The position numbers and the translations under genes are program-made. Below are positions 17,901 through 27,182 of a stretch of 64,000 nt of DNA, one piece after another. Location: positions 2,062,501 through 2,126,500 of the forward strand of contig NZ_AP026968.1 in assembly GCF_037076355.1 (NCBI RefSeq). The letters are read 5' to 3'. Source of the stretch: Streptococcus parapneumoniae (lineage in GTDB: Bacteria > Bacillota > Bacilli > Lactobacillales > Streptococcaceae). Under the pieces are notes generated by a model that was given only the letters and a program-made list of their open reading frames with translations, searched no databases and was not told where the DNA came from. Every line of letters starts with the position of its first letter. Position 1 is the first letter of the stretch.

Positions 17901-20724
17901 GATGTAACTTTCCTTTCAAATACTGTCCTGTGTAGCTGGCTTGGTTAGCAGCTACTTCTTCTGGAGTTCCTGTTGCGATGATGGTTCCACCACCGACACC
18001 GCCCTCAGGTCCCAAGTCGATGATATGGTCTGCCGTCTTAATAACATCTAGATTGTGCTCAATGACAAGAACTGTATTGCCATCGTCGACAAAGCGAGCC
18101 AAGACTTTAAGCAAGCGAGCAATGTCCTCAGTATGCAGCCCTGTCGTCGGCTCATCCAGAATGTAGAAAGATTTTCCTGTCGATCGTTTGTGAAGTTCGC
18201 TAGCCAGCTTCATACGCTGGGCTTCTCCCCCAGAAAGGGTGGTAGCTGGTTGCCCTAGCGTCACATAGCCCAACCCTACATCCTTGATGGTCTGAAGTTT
18301 ACGTTGAATCTTTGGAATGTGTTGGAAGAATTCCACCGCATCGTTGACGGTCATATCCAAGACCTGCGAGATATTCTTTTCCTTGTAGTGAACTTCTAGG
18401 GTTTCACTGTTGTAGCGAGTCCCGTGGCAGACTTCACAAGCCACATAAACATCTGGCAAGAAGTGCATCTCAATCTTAATGATCCCGTCACCTGAGCAGG
18501 CTTCACAACGACCTCCCTTAACGTTGAAACTGAAACGTCCCTTTTTGTAACCACGAATCTTGGCCTCATTTGTCTGGGCAAAAAGGTCACGTATATCGTC
18601 AAAAACTCCAGTATAGGTGGCTGGGTTAGACCTCGGCGTTCGTCCGATAGGGCTCTGGTCAATGTCAATCAAGCGGTCTACATGCTCAATTCCTGTAATG
18701 GTCTTGAATTTACCAGGTTTGTCTGAATTGCGGTTGAGCTTCTGAGCAATGGCTTTTTTGAGGATACTGTTGATCAAGGTCGATTTCCCTGAACCTGATA
18801 CACCTGTCACCGCGATGAATTTTCCTAGTGGGAAGCGAGCAGTGACATTTTGCAAGTTGTTCTCACGCGCTCCCGTCACTTCGATAAAACGACCATTTCC
18901 GGGACGGCGCTCTTCTGGTACTGGAATGGCACGTTTGCCTGACAAGTACTGGCCTGTGATAGATTTGCTGTTGCGAGCCACCTGTTTGGGCGTACCTGCG
19001 GCAACAATCTCCCCACCAAAAACACCGGCACCGGGACCAACGTCAATCAGATAATCCGCCTCACGCATGGTATCTTCGTCATGTTCTACCACGATGAGAG
19101 TATTGCCCAAGTCACGCATCTTTTTGAGACTGGCAATCAGGCGATCATTATCCCTCTGGTGGAGACCGATTGACGGCTCATCCAAAATATAGAGGACACC
19201 TGATAGGTTAGAACCAATCTGGGTTGCCAAACGAATACGCTGACTTTCCCCACCTGAAAGGGTTCCTGCCGAACGTGACAGAGTCAGATAATTAAGACCC
19301 ACGTTATTAAGGAAGGTCAAACGATCCTTGATTTCCTTGAGAATGGGACGAGCAATAATAGCTTCATTTTCAGACAAGGTTAGCTGACTCACCAAGTCTA
19401 AGTGGTCCGCGATAGACAGGTCTGAAATTTCTCCGATATGTGGCCCTTGCTGGCCACCTACACGGACAGACAAGGCCTGATCATTGAGACGATAGCCGTG
19501 ACAAGTTCCGCAGGTCAGCTCATTCATGTAGAGGCGCATCTGGGTGCGCGTGTAATCGCTGTTTGTCTCGTGATAGCGACGTTTGATATTATTGACAACT
19601 CCCTCAAAAGGAATGTCAATATCGCGCACTCCACCAAATTCATTCTCATAGTGGAAATGGAATTCCTTGCCATCTGACCCATAGAGAATCAAGTTCTTAT
19701 CCTCTTCTGACAAGTTCTCAAAAGGCTTATCCATATCCACTCCAAAAGCTGTCATAGCCTGCTCTAGCATATTTGGATAGTAGTTGGATGAGATAGGATT
19801 CCAAGGTGCTAGCGCCCCCTCACGTAGCGTTTTGCTGGCATCTGGCACTACTAGGTCGATATCCACCTCCAGCTTAATACCCAAACCATCACACTCACTA
19901 CAAGAACCAAAAGGAGCATTGAAGGAGAAGAGACGTGGCTCTAACTCTGGAACAGTAAAGCCACAAACTGGACAGGCATAATGCTCAGAGAAGAGCAACT
20001 CAGAGTCGTCCATAGTGTCGATAATGACATATCCTTCTGCGATACGAAGGGCAGCCTCAACGGAATCAAAGAGACGACTACGAATGCCCTCCTTGATAAC
20101 GATACGGTCAACCACGACATCAATATTGTGTTGCTTGCTCTTAGACAAGTCTGGCACTTCGGTCACATCATAGACTTCCCCATCCACACGGACACGGACA
20201 TAACCATCTTTCTGAATCTTTTCAACAACGCTCTTGTGCTGTCCTTTTTTCTTACGGATGACTGGGGCTAAGATTTGCAGGCGCTGGCGTTCTGGCAATT
20301 CTAAAACCTTATCCACGATTTGCTCCACAGAAGAAGCCTTGATAGCTCCATGCCCGTTGATACAGTAAGGCGTCCCCACACGCGCGTAGAGGAGACGCAG
20401 ATAGTCATTGATTTCAGTCGTGGTTCCCACCGTCGAGCGAGGGTTTTTGCTAGTCGTTTTCTGGTCGATGGAAATAGCTGGGCTGAGACCATCAATGGCA
20501 TCTACATCTGGTTTTTCCATATTTCCTAAGAACTGACGAGCGTAGGCTGACAAACTCTCCACATAGCGACGTTGTCCCTCCGCATAGAGGGTATCAAAGG
20601 CCAGACTGGATTTCCCTGAACCTGACAAGCCAGTCACTACAACCAGCTTATCTCGTGGAATCTCCACATCAATATTTTTTAAATTATGGGCACGCGCCCC
20701 ATGAATGACAATTTTATCTTGCAT
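17893..20724 (-). CDS. uvrA: UvrABC excision repair protein A
   Basis: A 943-residue DNA-damage sensor ATPase. Two ABC modules are seen: Walker A motifs GLSGSGKSS (about 33) and GVSGSGKST (about 650), signatures LSGGESQRI and LSGGEAQRM, and zinc-binding cysteines (CPVC, CSEC, CEAC, CEVC). The start at MQDKIVI is chosen because a longer in-frame start at 20757 coincides with the promoter -10 (TATAAT) and has no ribosome site. pepP follows with overlap. Confidence 0.97.
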   Translation of the reverse strand: MQDKIVIHGARAHNLKNIDVEIPRDKLVVVTGLSGSGKSSLAFDTLYAEGQRRYVESLSAYARQFLGNMEKPDVDAIDGLSPAISIDQKTTSKNPRSTVGTTTEINDYLRLLYARVGTPYCINGHGAIKASSVEQIVDKVLELPERQRLQILAPVIRKKKGQHKSVVEKIQKDGYVRVRVDGEVYDVTEVPDLSKSKQHNIDVVVDRIVIKEGIRSRLFDSVEAALRIAEGYVIIDTMDDSELLFSEHYACPVCGFTVPELEPRLFSFNAPFGSCSECDGLGIKLEVDIDLVVPDASKTLREGALAPWNPISSNYYPNMLEQAMTAFGVDMDKPFENLSEEDKNLILYGSDGKEFHFHYENEFGGVRDIDIPFEGVVNNIKRRYHETNSDYTRTQMRLYMNELTCGTCHGYRLNDQALSVRVGGQQGPHIGEISDLSIADHLDLVSQLTLSENEAIIARPILKEIKDRLTFLNNVGLNYLTLSRSAGTLSGGESQRIRLATQIGSNLSGVLYILDEPSIGLHQRDNDRLIASLKKMRDLGNTLIVVEHDEDTMREADYLIDVGPGAGVFGGEIVAAGTPKQVARNSKSITGQYLSGKRAIPVPEERRPGNGRFIEVTGARENNLQNVTARFPLGKFIAVTGVSGSGKSTLINSILKKAIAQKLNRNSDKPGKFKTITGIEHVDRLIDIDQSPIGRTPRSNPATYTGVFDDIRDLFAQTNEAKIRGYKKGRFSFNVKGGRCEACSGDGIIKIEMHFLPDVYVACEVCHGTRYNSETLEVHYKEKNISQVLDMTVNDAVEFFQHIPKIQRKLQTIKDVGLGYVTLGQPATTLSGGEAQRMKLASELHKRSTGKSFYILDEPTTGLHTEDIARLLKVLARFVDDGNTVLVIEHNLDVIKTADHIIDLGPEGGVGGGTIIATGTPEEVAANQASYTGQYLKGKLHHE

Positions 20725-20855
20725 CTTTGTTCTTTCTAGTCCATTATTGCTTACCATTATACCAAAAAAAGTGAGATTCTATTACCCAAAAGGCTGAATT
20801 TGTAGTATAATAGTACGGTGTGAAAAAATCTGAAAAATGAGAAAGGATAAGGGAT

Positions 20856-21800
20856 ATGAAACAAGTTTTTCTCTCTACAACAACTGAATTTAAAGAGATC
20901 GATACGCTTGAACCGGGTACTTGGATCAATCTCGTCAATCCGACTCAAAATGAATCACTCGAAATCGCTAACGCCTTCGATATTGATATTGCCGACCTTC
21001 GAGCACCGCTCGATGCGGAAGAAATGTCTCGTATTACGATTGAAGACGAGTACACCCTGATTATCGTAGACGTTCCAGTCACAGAGGAAAGAAATAACCG
21101 CACCTACTACGTAACCATCCCGCTTGGTATTATCATCACCGAGGAAACCATTATCACTACGTGTTTGGAACCACTACCGGTCCTCGATGTCTTTATCAAC
21201 CGTCGATTGCGTAATTTCTACACCTTCATGCGTTCGCGTTTCATCTTCCAGATTCTCTATCGCAATGCAGAGCTTTACCTAACAGCCCTTCGTTCAATCG
21301 ACCGTAAGAGTGAGCAAATCGAAAGTCAACTGCATCAATCAACTCGTAATGAAGAATTGATTGAGCTCATGGAATTGGAAAAAACTATCGTCTATTTCAA
21401 GGCTTCCCTCAAAACAAATGAGCGTGTGATTAAGAAATTGACCAGCTCAACCAGCAATATCAAGAAATACCTTGAGGACGAAGACCTGCTTGAAGACACC
21501 CTGATTGAAACCCAACAGGCCATCGAGATGGCAGACATTTATGGAAACGTCTTGCACTCTATGACAGAGACCTTTGCCTCTATCATTTCTAACAACCAGA
21601 ACAACATCATGAAAACCTTGGCACTTGTGACCATCGTCATGTCCATCCCTACCATGGTCTTTTCTGCCTACGGGATGAACTTTAAGGATAATGAAATCCC
21701 CCTAAACGGAGAGCCAAATGCCTTCTGGTTAATCGTCTTTATCGCCTTTGCTATGAGTGTCTCGCTCACTCTCTATCTCATCCATAAAAAATGGTTCTAA
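20856..21800 (+). CDS. corA: CorA-family magnesium transporter
   Basis: A 314-residue CorA with a long cytoplasmic N-terminal domain and two C-terminal membrane segments. The selectivity motif YGMNF is at residues about 271-275. It likely imports Mg2+ as a pentamer. It is divergent from uvrA; a TATAAT -10 is at 20806-20811. A DUF1129 gene follows 11 bases later. Confidence 0.95.
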   Translation: MKQVFLSTTTEFKEIDTLEPGTWINLVNPTQNESLEIANAFDIDIADLRAPLDAEEMSRITIEDEYTLIIVDVPVTEERNNRTYYVTIPLGIIITEETIITTCLEPLPVLDVFINRRLRNFYTFMRSRFIFQILYRNAELYLTALRSIDRKSEQIESQLHQSTRNEELIELMELEKTIVYFKASLKTNERVIKKLTSSTSNIKKYLEDEDLLEDTLIETQQAIEMADIYGNVLHSMTETFASIISNNQNNIMKTLALVTIVMSIPTMVFSAYGMNFKDNEIPLNGEPNAFWLIVFIAFAMSVSLTLYLIHKKWF

Positions 21801-21811
21801 GAGGAGTTCCT

Positions 21812-22489
21812 ATGTCTCAGATTGATCTACAAAAATTAACTAAGAAAAACCAAGAGTTTGTCCACATCGCTACCCAACAATTCATCAAAGATGGGAAAAC
21901 AGACGCTGAAATCAAGGCTATTTTTGAGGAAGTTATTCCCAAAATCCTTGAAGAGCAAGCCAAGGGTACGACTGCTCGTTCCCTCTATGGCGCACCGACC
22001 CACTGGGCTCATAGTTTCACTGTCAAGGAACAATATGAAAAAGAGCATCCAAAGGAAAATGATGATCCAAAACTCATGATTATGGACTCAGCTCTTTTCA
22101 TCACTAGCCTCTTTGCCCTCGTCAGCGCCCTCACAACCTTCTTCTCAGCAGATCAGACTCTCGGCTATGGTTTAATTACTCTCCTATTAGTTGGACTTGT
22201 TGGTGGATTTGCCTTCTACTTGATGTACTACTTTGTTTACCAATACTATGGACCAGATATGGACCGCAGTCAACGCCCACCTTTCTGGAAATCTGTACTG
22301 GTTATCCTAGCTTCTATGTTCCTTTGGTTGCTCGTCTTCTTTGCAACAAGCTTCCTACCAGCTAGCCTTAACCCAGTACTTGCTCCATTGCCGCTGGCTA
22401 TTATCGGAGCAGCCCTCCTAGCCCTTCGCTTCTATCTCAAGAAACGCTTGAATATCCGCAGCGCAAGTGCAGGACCAACACGCTATTAA
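21812..22489 (+). CDS. DUF1129 membrane protein
   Basis: A 225-residue protein with an N-terminal helical cytoplasmic part (MSQIDLQKLTKKNQEFVHIA) and four membrane segments starting near residue 90. The start has an AAGAGGAG ribosome site; a longer in-frame start would overlap corA. Function is unknown. It is probably co-transcribed with corA and followed by a terminator. Confidence 0.88.
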   Translation: MSQIDLQKLTKKNQEFVHIATQQFIKDGKTDAEIKAIFEEVIPKILEEQAKGTTARSLYGAPTHWAHSFTVKEQYEKEHPKENDDPKLMIMDSALFITSLFALVSALTTFFSADQTLGYGLITLLLVGLVGGFAFYLMYYFVYQYYGPDMDRSQRPPFWKSVLVILASMFLWLLVFFATSFLPASLNPVLAPLPLAIIGAALLALRFYLKKRLNIRSASAGPTRY

Positions 22490-22499
22490 GAAGAATGAT

Positions 22500-22529
22500 A
22501 AAAGCAACTGCAGGCGCGGTTGCTTTTTT
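22500..22529 (+). terminator. terminator after corA-DUF1129
   Basis: Stem AAAGCAAC/GTTGCTTT with a 10-base loop and a T-run (TTTTTT). Confidence 0.85.
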
Positions 22530-22629
22530 ACTACTTTCTTGATTTAAAAGTATTCTTCTGACATCCCACATAGCTCTATCTAATCTTTTGTGATAAAATA
22601 GGCTCAACCTATTTCTAGGAGGATAAAAT

Positions 22630-23664
22630 ATGATTTCTACTATTGGTATTGTTAGTTTATCTAGTGGCATTATCGGAGAAGACTTTGTCAAACACGAAGT
22701 GGACTTGGGTGTCCAACGTCTCAAGGACTTGGGACTCAATCCTATCTTTTTGCCCCATTCGCAAAAAGGATTAGACTTTATCAAGGATCATCCTGAAGCT
22801 CGTGCAGAGGATTTGATTCATGCCTTTTCTGATGATAGCATCGACATAATCCTATGCGCCATCGGTGGAGACGATACCTATCGCTTACTACCTTATCTTT
22901 TTGAAAATGACAAACTCCAAAAGGTTATCAAACAAAAAATTTTTCTTGGTTTCTCGGATACAACCATGAACCATCTCATGTTGCATAAACTAGGAATCAA
23001 GACTTTTTACGGTCAATCCTTCTTAGCAGACATTTGTGAATTAGACAAAGAAATGCTAGACTATAGCCTTCACTACTTTAAAGAATTGATTGAGACGGGA
23101 AGAATCTCAGAAATCCGCCCTAGTGACGTTTGGTATGATGAAAGGACTGACTTCAGTCCCAAGGCTCTGGGGATACCTCGTGTCAGTCATGCAAATACCG
23201 GTTTTGAATTATTGCAAGGAACTGCCCAGTTCGAGGGAAAAATCCTCGGTGGTTGCCTCGAATCCCTCTACGATATCTTTGACAACTCTCGATACACAGA
23301 TAGCGCGGAGCTCTGCCAAAAATACAAACTTTTCCCTGACTTGTCAGACTGGGAAGGAAAGATCCTCTTGCTCGAAACAAGTGAAGAAAAGCCTGAGCCG
23401 GAAGACTTCAAAAAGATGTTGCGAACTTTAAAGGACACTGGCATATTCGCGGTCATCAATGGACTCTTGGTCGGAAAACCTATGGATGAAACTTTCTATG
23501 ACGACTATAAAGAGGCACTATTGGATATCATTGATAGCAATATCCCGATTGTCTATAATTTGAATGTCGGCCACGCAACTCCAAGAGCAATTGTCCCCTT
23601 CGGAGTTCACGCCTATGTAGATGCAAAGGAGCAAATCATTCGCTTTGACTATAACAAAAAATAA
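22630..23664 (+). CDS. S66 LD-carboxypeptidase / MccF-like peptidase
   Basis: A 344-residue peptidase of the S66 family. The GFSDTT motif near residue 118 is where the nucleophilic Ser is expected, and a C-terminal GHATPR supplies the His. The family includes murein LD-carboxypeptidases, which trim the peptidoglycan stem peptide, and MccF, which splits the peptide-nucleotide bond of microcin C. Length and start (MISTIGIVSLSSG) are closer to MccF-type members. It is a core gene here, with AGGAGG before the ATG. Confidence 0.85.
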   Translation: MISTIGIVSLSSGIIGEDFVKHEVDLGVQRLKDLGLNPIFLPHSQKGLDFIKDHPEARAEDLIHAFSDDSIDIILCAIGGDDTYRLLPYLFENDKLQKVIKQKIFLGFSDTTMNHLMLHKLGIKTFYGQSFLADICELDKEMLDYSLHYFKELIETGRISEIRPSDVWYDERTDFSPKALGIPRVSHANTGFELLQGTAQFEGKILGGCLESLYDIFDNSRYTDSAELCQKYKLFPDLSDWEGKILLLETSEEKPEPEDFKKMLRTLKDTGIFAVINGLLVGKPMDETFYDDYKEALLDIIDSNIPIVYNLNVGHATPRAIVPFGVHAYVDAKEQIIRFDYNKK

Positions 23665-23769
23665 ATAGTTTCTCTATTTTTGTGCTTTTGTATTCGTTTT
23701 CGTTACAATTTGTATCTGAATTTATTGCATTTCGCTAATTTCTATGATATCCTTTTGAAGGAGGTGTAT

Positions 23770-24033
23770 ATGACAAAACAAAAAATTAATCGAATCGTAG
23801 GTTCTATTGGTGCCTTTATTGGAATTATAGTATTTATTGCCTACATACCTCAAATTATCGCTAATTTACAGGGAAATAAAGCTCAACCATTTCAACCTTT
23901 ATCAGCTGCTATATCTTGCTTAATCTGGGTTATTTATGGATGGACAAAGGAACCTAAGAAGGATTGGATACTAATCATTCCAAATTCAGCTGGTGTTATT
24001 TTAGGTGGAATCACTTTTTTGACTTCACTCTAA
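23770..24033 (+). CDS. SemiSWEET-type PQ-loop sugar transporter
   Basis: An 87-residue protein with three membrane segments and the PQ motif (YIPQIIANLQG near residues 24-34), the size and pattern of bacterial SemiSWEETs. These form homodimers that move small sugars. The start MTKQKINRIVG has a GAAGGAGG ribosome site; an upstream in-frame ATG lacks one. Substrate unknown. Confidence 0.85.
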   Translation: MTKQKINRIVGSIGAFIGIIVFIAYIPQIIANLQGNKAQPFQPLSAAISCLIWVIYGWTKEPKKDWILIIPNSAGVILGGITFLTSL

Positions 24034-24052
24034 CAAATCTAATAGTATATAT

Positions 24053-24083
24053 AAAAAGCTGGGAAAAATTTCTCAGCTTTTTT
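24053..24083 (+). terminator. terminator after the SemiSWEET gene
   Basis: Stem AAAAAGCTGGGA with TCTCAGCTTTTTT around an AAAATT loop. It may also serve the convergent tag fragment. Confidence 0.75.
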
Positions 24084-24117
24084 CTATATTCTCAGATATG
24101 CTAGTTACCTGTACACA

Positions 24118-24549
24118 CTAATTCCTGCTTTTCCATTCACAATCATTCTCGTGGTCATCAACTAGCCCTGCAGCCTGTAGAAAAGACAAGACAGCGACTG
24201 GTCCTGTGAACTTGAAGCCTCGTTTTTTGAGATCTTTGGCTAATTTCTCAGACAAAGGTGTTTTAGCTGGGGCTTGGCGGTAATCGGGAACATCGTTAAC
24301 AATCGTTTTCCCCTCAACAAAAGACCAAAGATAGGCATCAAAAGAGCCATGGTCTTCCTGTAGTCGTAGAAAGGCTTGGGCGTTAGCGCGTGTAGCAAAA
24401 ATCTTGGCTCTATTTCGGATGATGGCTGGATTATCCAGCAAGTCTTCCAATTCAGTATCGGTCATTTCTGCGACCGCTTGAATTTGATAGCCATAAAATG
24501 CTTCTCGGAAAGCTTGACGTTTGTTGAGCACCGTTTCCCAAGACAGACC
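24118..24549 (-). pseudogene. tag: 3-methyladenine DNA glycosylase I, C-terminal fragment
   Basis: Codons 45-187 of Tag, resuming at GLSWETVLNKRQAFREAFYG and running to the normal end. The first 44 codons lie at 30166-30297, on the other side of a 5.6-kb insertion. Together the two parts make 187 residues, the usual Tag size, so no coding sequence was lost. Tag removes 3-methyladenine from alkylated DNA; this fragment alone cannot work. Confidence 0.92.
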
Positions 24550-25098
24550 ATGTTGAGGCGGTAAGTTTGCTAGTCAAGGAGTAAAACGACGAAGATTAGC
24601 ATTTACTTCCGCCCATGCGATAGCTGTCCGTGATTGACAAGTGCTAGCACGCAGACAGAACGGAGATAGCGAACCGCTGAGTGTGTCGCTCTGCTCGTAA
24701 AAGCTTAGAAACCTTTGAACGAAAGGGATAATGAAAGCCTTGATTGCAAGGCTTTTTGCTTTATGGTGGGTAAGTATCAGAGTGAGAAAATTTTTGGAAT
24801 GAGTAGAAGTGATAGCTAGAAATTATCAGTTTCTATTTCCATTTACCCTGTGGGTACGTGTTTGTTTCCATTGACAAGGAGTTTGTGGGAATAGAAATGT
24901 ACCCACCTTGTTTGAATCAAGTGAAGTGTAGTTGAAGGAAATCTGTTGAAAGCAATACTTCATTTTACCGAATAAGTAATAATTTAGGCAACTTCAAATC
25001 GATTAAAAAAAACTATTTTAAAGGTTAAGAGTAGACAAAAATTGTCCACTCTTTTTTGCAAACTCAATTTATCAATAAATGAAATGAGGGAATGTAAA
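24550..25098. other. left end of Mega, non-coding
   Basis: No open frame with a ribosome site is seen. It has a hairpin TACCC-TGT-GGGTA near 24846-24856 and interleaved inverted pairs TTTCTATT/AATAGAAA and GGGTAC/GTACCC between about 24830 and 24910. These may be remains of a longer recombinase gene or of an element end. Confidence 0.4.
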
Positions 25099-25269
25099 AT
25101 GAAATATTTTGAGGTTGAGTTAGAAAATCCTGATGAATTTTTAAAACTACAAACAGAAGATTTTGTGAAAGCTAATCGCTTGCTACTAAGGAAGATAATC
25201 CAGAGCGTTACAGTCTATGAAGAAAACTTCGTCATATCCTTTAAATCTGGCATCGAATTGGAAGTATGA
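25099..25269 (+). pseudogene. C-terminal tail of a large serine recombinase
   Basis: A 56-residue frame (MKYFEVELENPDEFLKLQTE at the start, then LLRKIIQSVTVYEENFVISF) that looks like the last part of a Tn5252-type large serine recombinase, in which such a beta-strand tail with FKSGIE follows the coiled-coil region. The catalytic domain is absent, so it cannot mobilise the element. The internal ATG may or may not be used. Confidence 0.6.
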
Positions 25270-25291
25270 GTCTCATTCCATAACTTTTATA

Positions 25292-25320
25292 TTGAACATA
25301 TCATCTTTTTGTGTTATACT
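25292..25320 (+). promoter_or_regulatory. mef(E) promoter
   Basis: A -35 TTGAAC (25292-25297), 17-base spacer and extended -10 TGT-TATACT (hexamer 25315-25320). The transcript begins about 35 bases before the leader peptide gene. Confidence 0.8.
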
Positions 25321-25360
25321 ATAAATTGATATAAACAAAGATGTAGGAGGAACCGAAACT

Positions 25361-25387
25361 ATGACAGCCTCAATGCGTTTAAGATAA
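25361..25387 (+). CDS. mefL: mef(E) leader peptide MTASMRLR
   Basis: An eight-codon ORF with a strong ribosome site (TAGGAGGAACC). It is identical to the published leader that senses macrolides: ribosome stalling on it prevents formation of a terminator further down, so mef(E) and msr(D) are induced. The stem-loops that complete the mechanism follow at 25388-25593. Confidence 0.88.
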   Translation: MTASMRLR

Positions 25388-25654
25388 GCTGGCAATAAAA
25401 AAAGCAGAATCTATACCCGATGATAGGCTTTTTTGTTGTGCTTATTTATACGATATTGAGCATTCATTAGTTACGGTGAGGATATTGGTTATTTAACTAT
25501 ACCTTTATTTAACTATGTCTTTAATATGAATGTTTCCAAATTGTATGTATGCAGACCAAAAGCCACATTGTGGGGTTTGGCCTGCATTTTTTATTGCCTA
25601 GAATGCTATTCAAAATAGAAATTCAAGCAAAATAATATGCAGGAGATAATATAA
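25388..25654 (+). promoter_or_regulatory. mef(E) attenuator region
   Basis: Contains a hairpin AAAAAAGC/GCTTTTTT (about 25402-25434) and a strong intrinsic terminator at 25551-25593 (GCAGACCAAA paired with TTTGGCCTGC, inner CCACA/TGTGG, then a T-run). These are the expected anti-terminator and terminator parts. No further gene is seen. Confidence 0.75.
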
Positions 25655-26872
25655 ATGGAAAAATACAACAATTGGAAACGAAAATTTTATGCAATATGGG
25701 CAGGGCAAGCAGTATCATTAATCACTAGTGCCATCCTGCAAATGGCGATTATTTTTTACCTTACAGAAAAAACAGGATCTGCGATGGTCTTGTCTATGGC
25801 TTCATTAGTAGGTTTTTTACCCTATGCGATTTTGGGACCTGCCATTGGTGTGCTAGTGGATCGTCATGATAGGAAGAAGATAATGATTGGTGCCGATTTA
25901 ATTATCGCAGCAGCTGGTGCAGTGCTTGCTATTGTTGCATTCTGTATGGAGCTACCTGTCTGGATGATTATGATAGTATTGTTTATCCGTAGCATTGGAA
26001 CAGCTTTTCATACCCCAGCACTCAATGCGGTTACACCACTTTTAGTACCAGAAGAACAGCTAACGAAATGCGCAGGCTATAGTCAGTCTTTGCAGTCTAT
26101 AAGCTATATTGTTAGTCCGGCAGTTGCAGCACTCTTATACTCCGTTTGGGATTTAAATGCTATTATTGCCATCGACGTATTGGGTGCTGTGATTGCATCT
26201 ATTACGGTAGCAATTGTACGTATACCTAAGCTGGGTAATCAAGTGCAAAGTTTAGAACCAAATTTCATAAGGGAGATGAAAGAAGGAGTTGTGGTTCTGA
26301 GACAAAACAAAGGATTGTTTGCCTTATTACTCTTAGGAACACTATATACTTTTGTTTATATGCCAATCAATGCACTATTTCCTTTAATAAGCATGGAACA
26401 CTTTAATGGAACGCCTGTGCATATTTCTATTACGGAAATTTCCTTTGCATTTGGGATGCTAGCAGGAGGCTTATTATTAGGAAGATTAGGGGGCTTCGAA
26501 AAGCATGTATTACTAATAACAAGTTCATTTTTTATAATGGGGACCAGTTTAGCCGTTTCGGGAATACTTCCTCCAAATGGATTTGTAATATTCGTAGTTT
26601 GCTGTGCAATAATGGGGCTTTCGGTGCCATTTTATAGCGGTGTGCAAACAGCTCTTTTTCAGGAGAAAATTAAGCCTGAATATTTAGGACGTGTATTTTC
26701 TTTGATCGGAAGTATCATGTCACTTGCTATGCCAATTGGGTTAATTCTTTCTGGATTCTTTGCTGATAAAATCGGTGTAAATCATTGGTTTTTACTATCA
26801 GGTATTTTAATTATTGGCATTGCTATAGTTTGCCAAATGATAACTGAGGTTAGAAAATTAGATTTAAAATAA
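25655..26872 (+). CDS. mef(E): macrolide efflux MFS transporter Mef(E)
   Basis: A 405-residue major facilitator with twelve membrane segments, starting MEKYNNWKRKFYAIWAGQAV. It exports 14- and 15-membered macrolides by proton antiport. The MFS A-like motif GVLVDRHDRKKIM is at residues about 65-77. The ribosome site is AGGAGATAATATAA. The (E) form is named because of the Mega setting; telling it from mef(A) needs an alignment. AT-rich, consistent with transfer. Confidence 0.93.
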   Translation: MEKYNNWKRKFYAIWAGQAVSLITSAILQMAIIFYLTEKTGSAMVLSMASLVGFLPYAILGPAIGVLVDRHDRKKIMIGADLIIAAAGAVLAIVAFCMELPVWMIMIVLFIRSIGTAFHTPALNAVTPLLVPEEQLTKCAGYSQSLQSISYIVSPAVAALLYSVWDLNAIIAIDVLGAVIASITVAIVRIPKLGNQVQSLEPNFIREMKEGVVVLRQNKGLFALLLLGTLYTFVYMPINALFPLISMEHFNGTPVHISITEISFAFGMLAGGLLLGRLGGFEKHVLLITSSFFIMGTSLAVSGILPPNGFVIFVVCCAIMGLSVPFYSGVQTALFQEKIKPEYLGRVFSLIGSIMSLAMPIGLILSGFFADKIGVNHWFLLSGILIIGIAIVCQMITEVRKLDLK

Positions 26873-26892
26873 ACAATATTGGAGGAATATTT

Positions 26893-26913
26893 ATGTATCT
26901 TATTTTCATGTAA
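26893..26913 (+). CDS. msrDL: msr(D) leader peptide MYLIFM
   Basis: A six-codon ORF with a GGAGGAA site. It matches the known MsrD leader that stalls ribosomes in the presence of macrolides. It is followed by hairpin GCAGGG-TTTT-CCCTGC (26931-26946) and an alternative pair AATCGCA/TGCGATT (26927-26933 with about 26966-26972). Confidence 0.82.
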   Translation: MYLIFM

Positions 26914-26968
26914 CTCTTCCTGCTAAAATCGCAGGGTTTTCCCTGCATACAAGCAAATGAAAGCATGC

Positions 26969-27182
26969 GATTATAGACAGGAGGAAATGTTATGGAATTA
27001 ATATTAAAAGCAAAAGACATTCGTGTGGAATTCAAAGGACGCGATGTTTTAGATATAAATGAATTAGAAGTATATGATTATAGACAGGAGGAAATGTTAT
27101 GGAATTAATATTAAAAGCAAAAGACATTCGTGTGGAATTCAAAGGACGCGATGTTTTAGATATAAATGAATTAGAAGTATAT
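26969..27182 (+). repeat. 107-base tandem duplication over the msr(D) start
   Basis: The unit starting GATTATAGACAGGAGGAAATG (here cut at 20: GATTATAGACAGGAGGAAAT) and running through the first 30 codons of msr(D) occurs twice, 107 bases apart (start codons 26992 and 27099). The junctions share the microhomology GATTAT. Both copies keep a ribosome site. Confidence 0.95.
26992..27108 (+). pseudogene. duplicated 5' stub of msr(D)
   Basis: The first copy of the msr(D) start reads 30 native codons, then runs out of frame into the second ribosome site and stops after 38 residues (ending RQEEMLWN). Because 107 is not a multiple of three, it cannot be fused to the second copy. Its stop overlaps the real msr(D) ATG by 10 bases, so ribosomes finishing it could restart at 27099. 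Confidence 0.85.

Noticed and set aside
20725..20757. Longer uvrA start at 20757
   Set aside because: The ATG is part of the promoter -10 and has no ribosome site.
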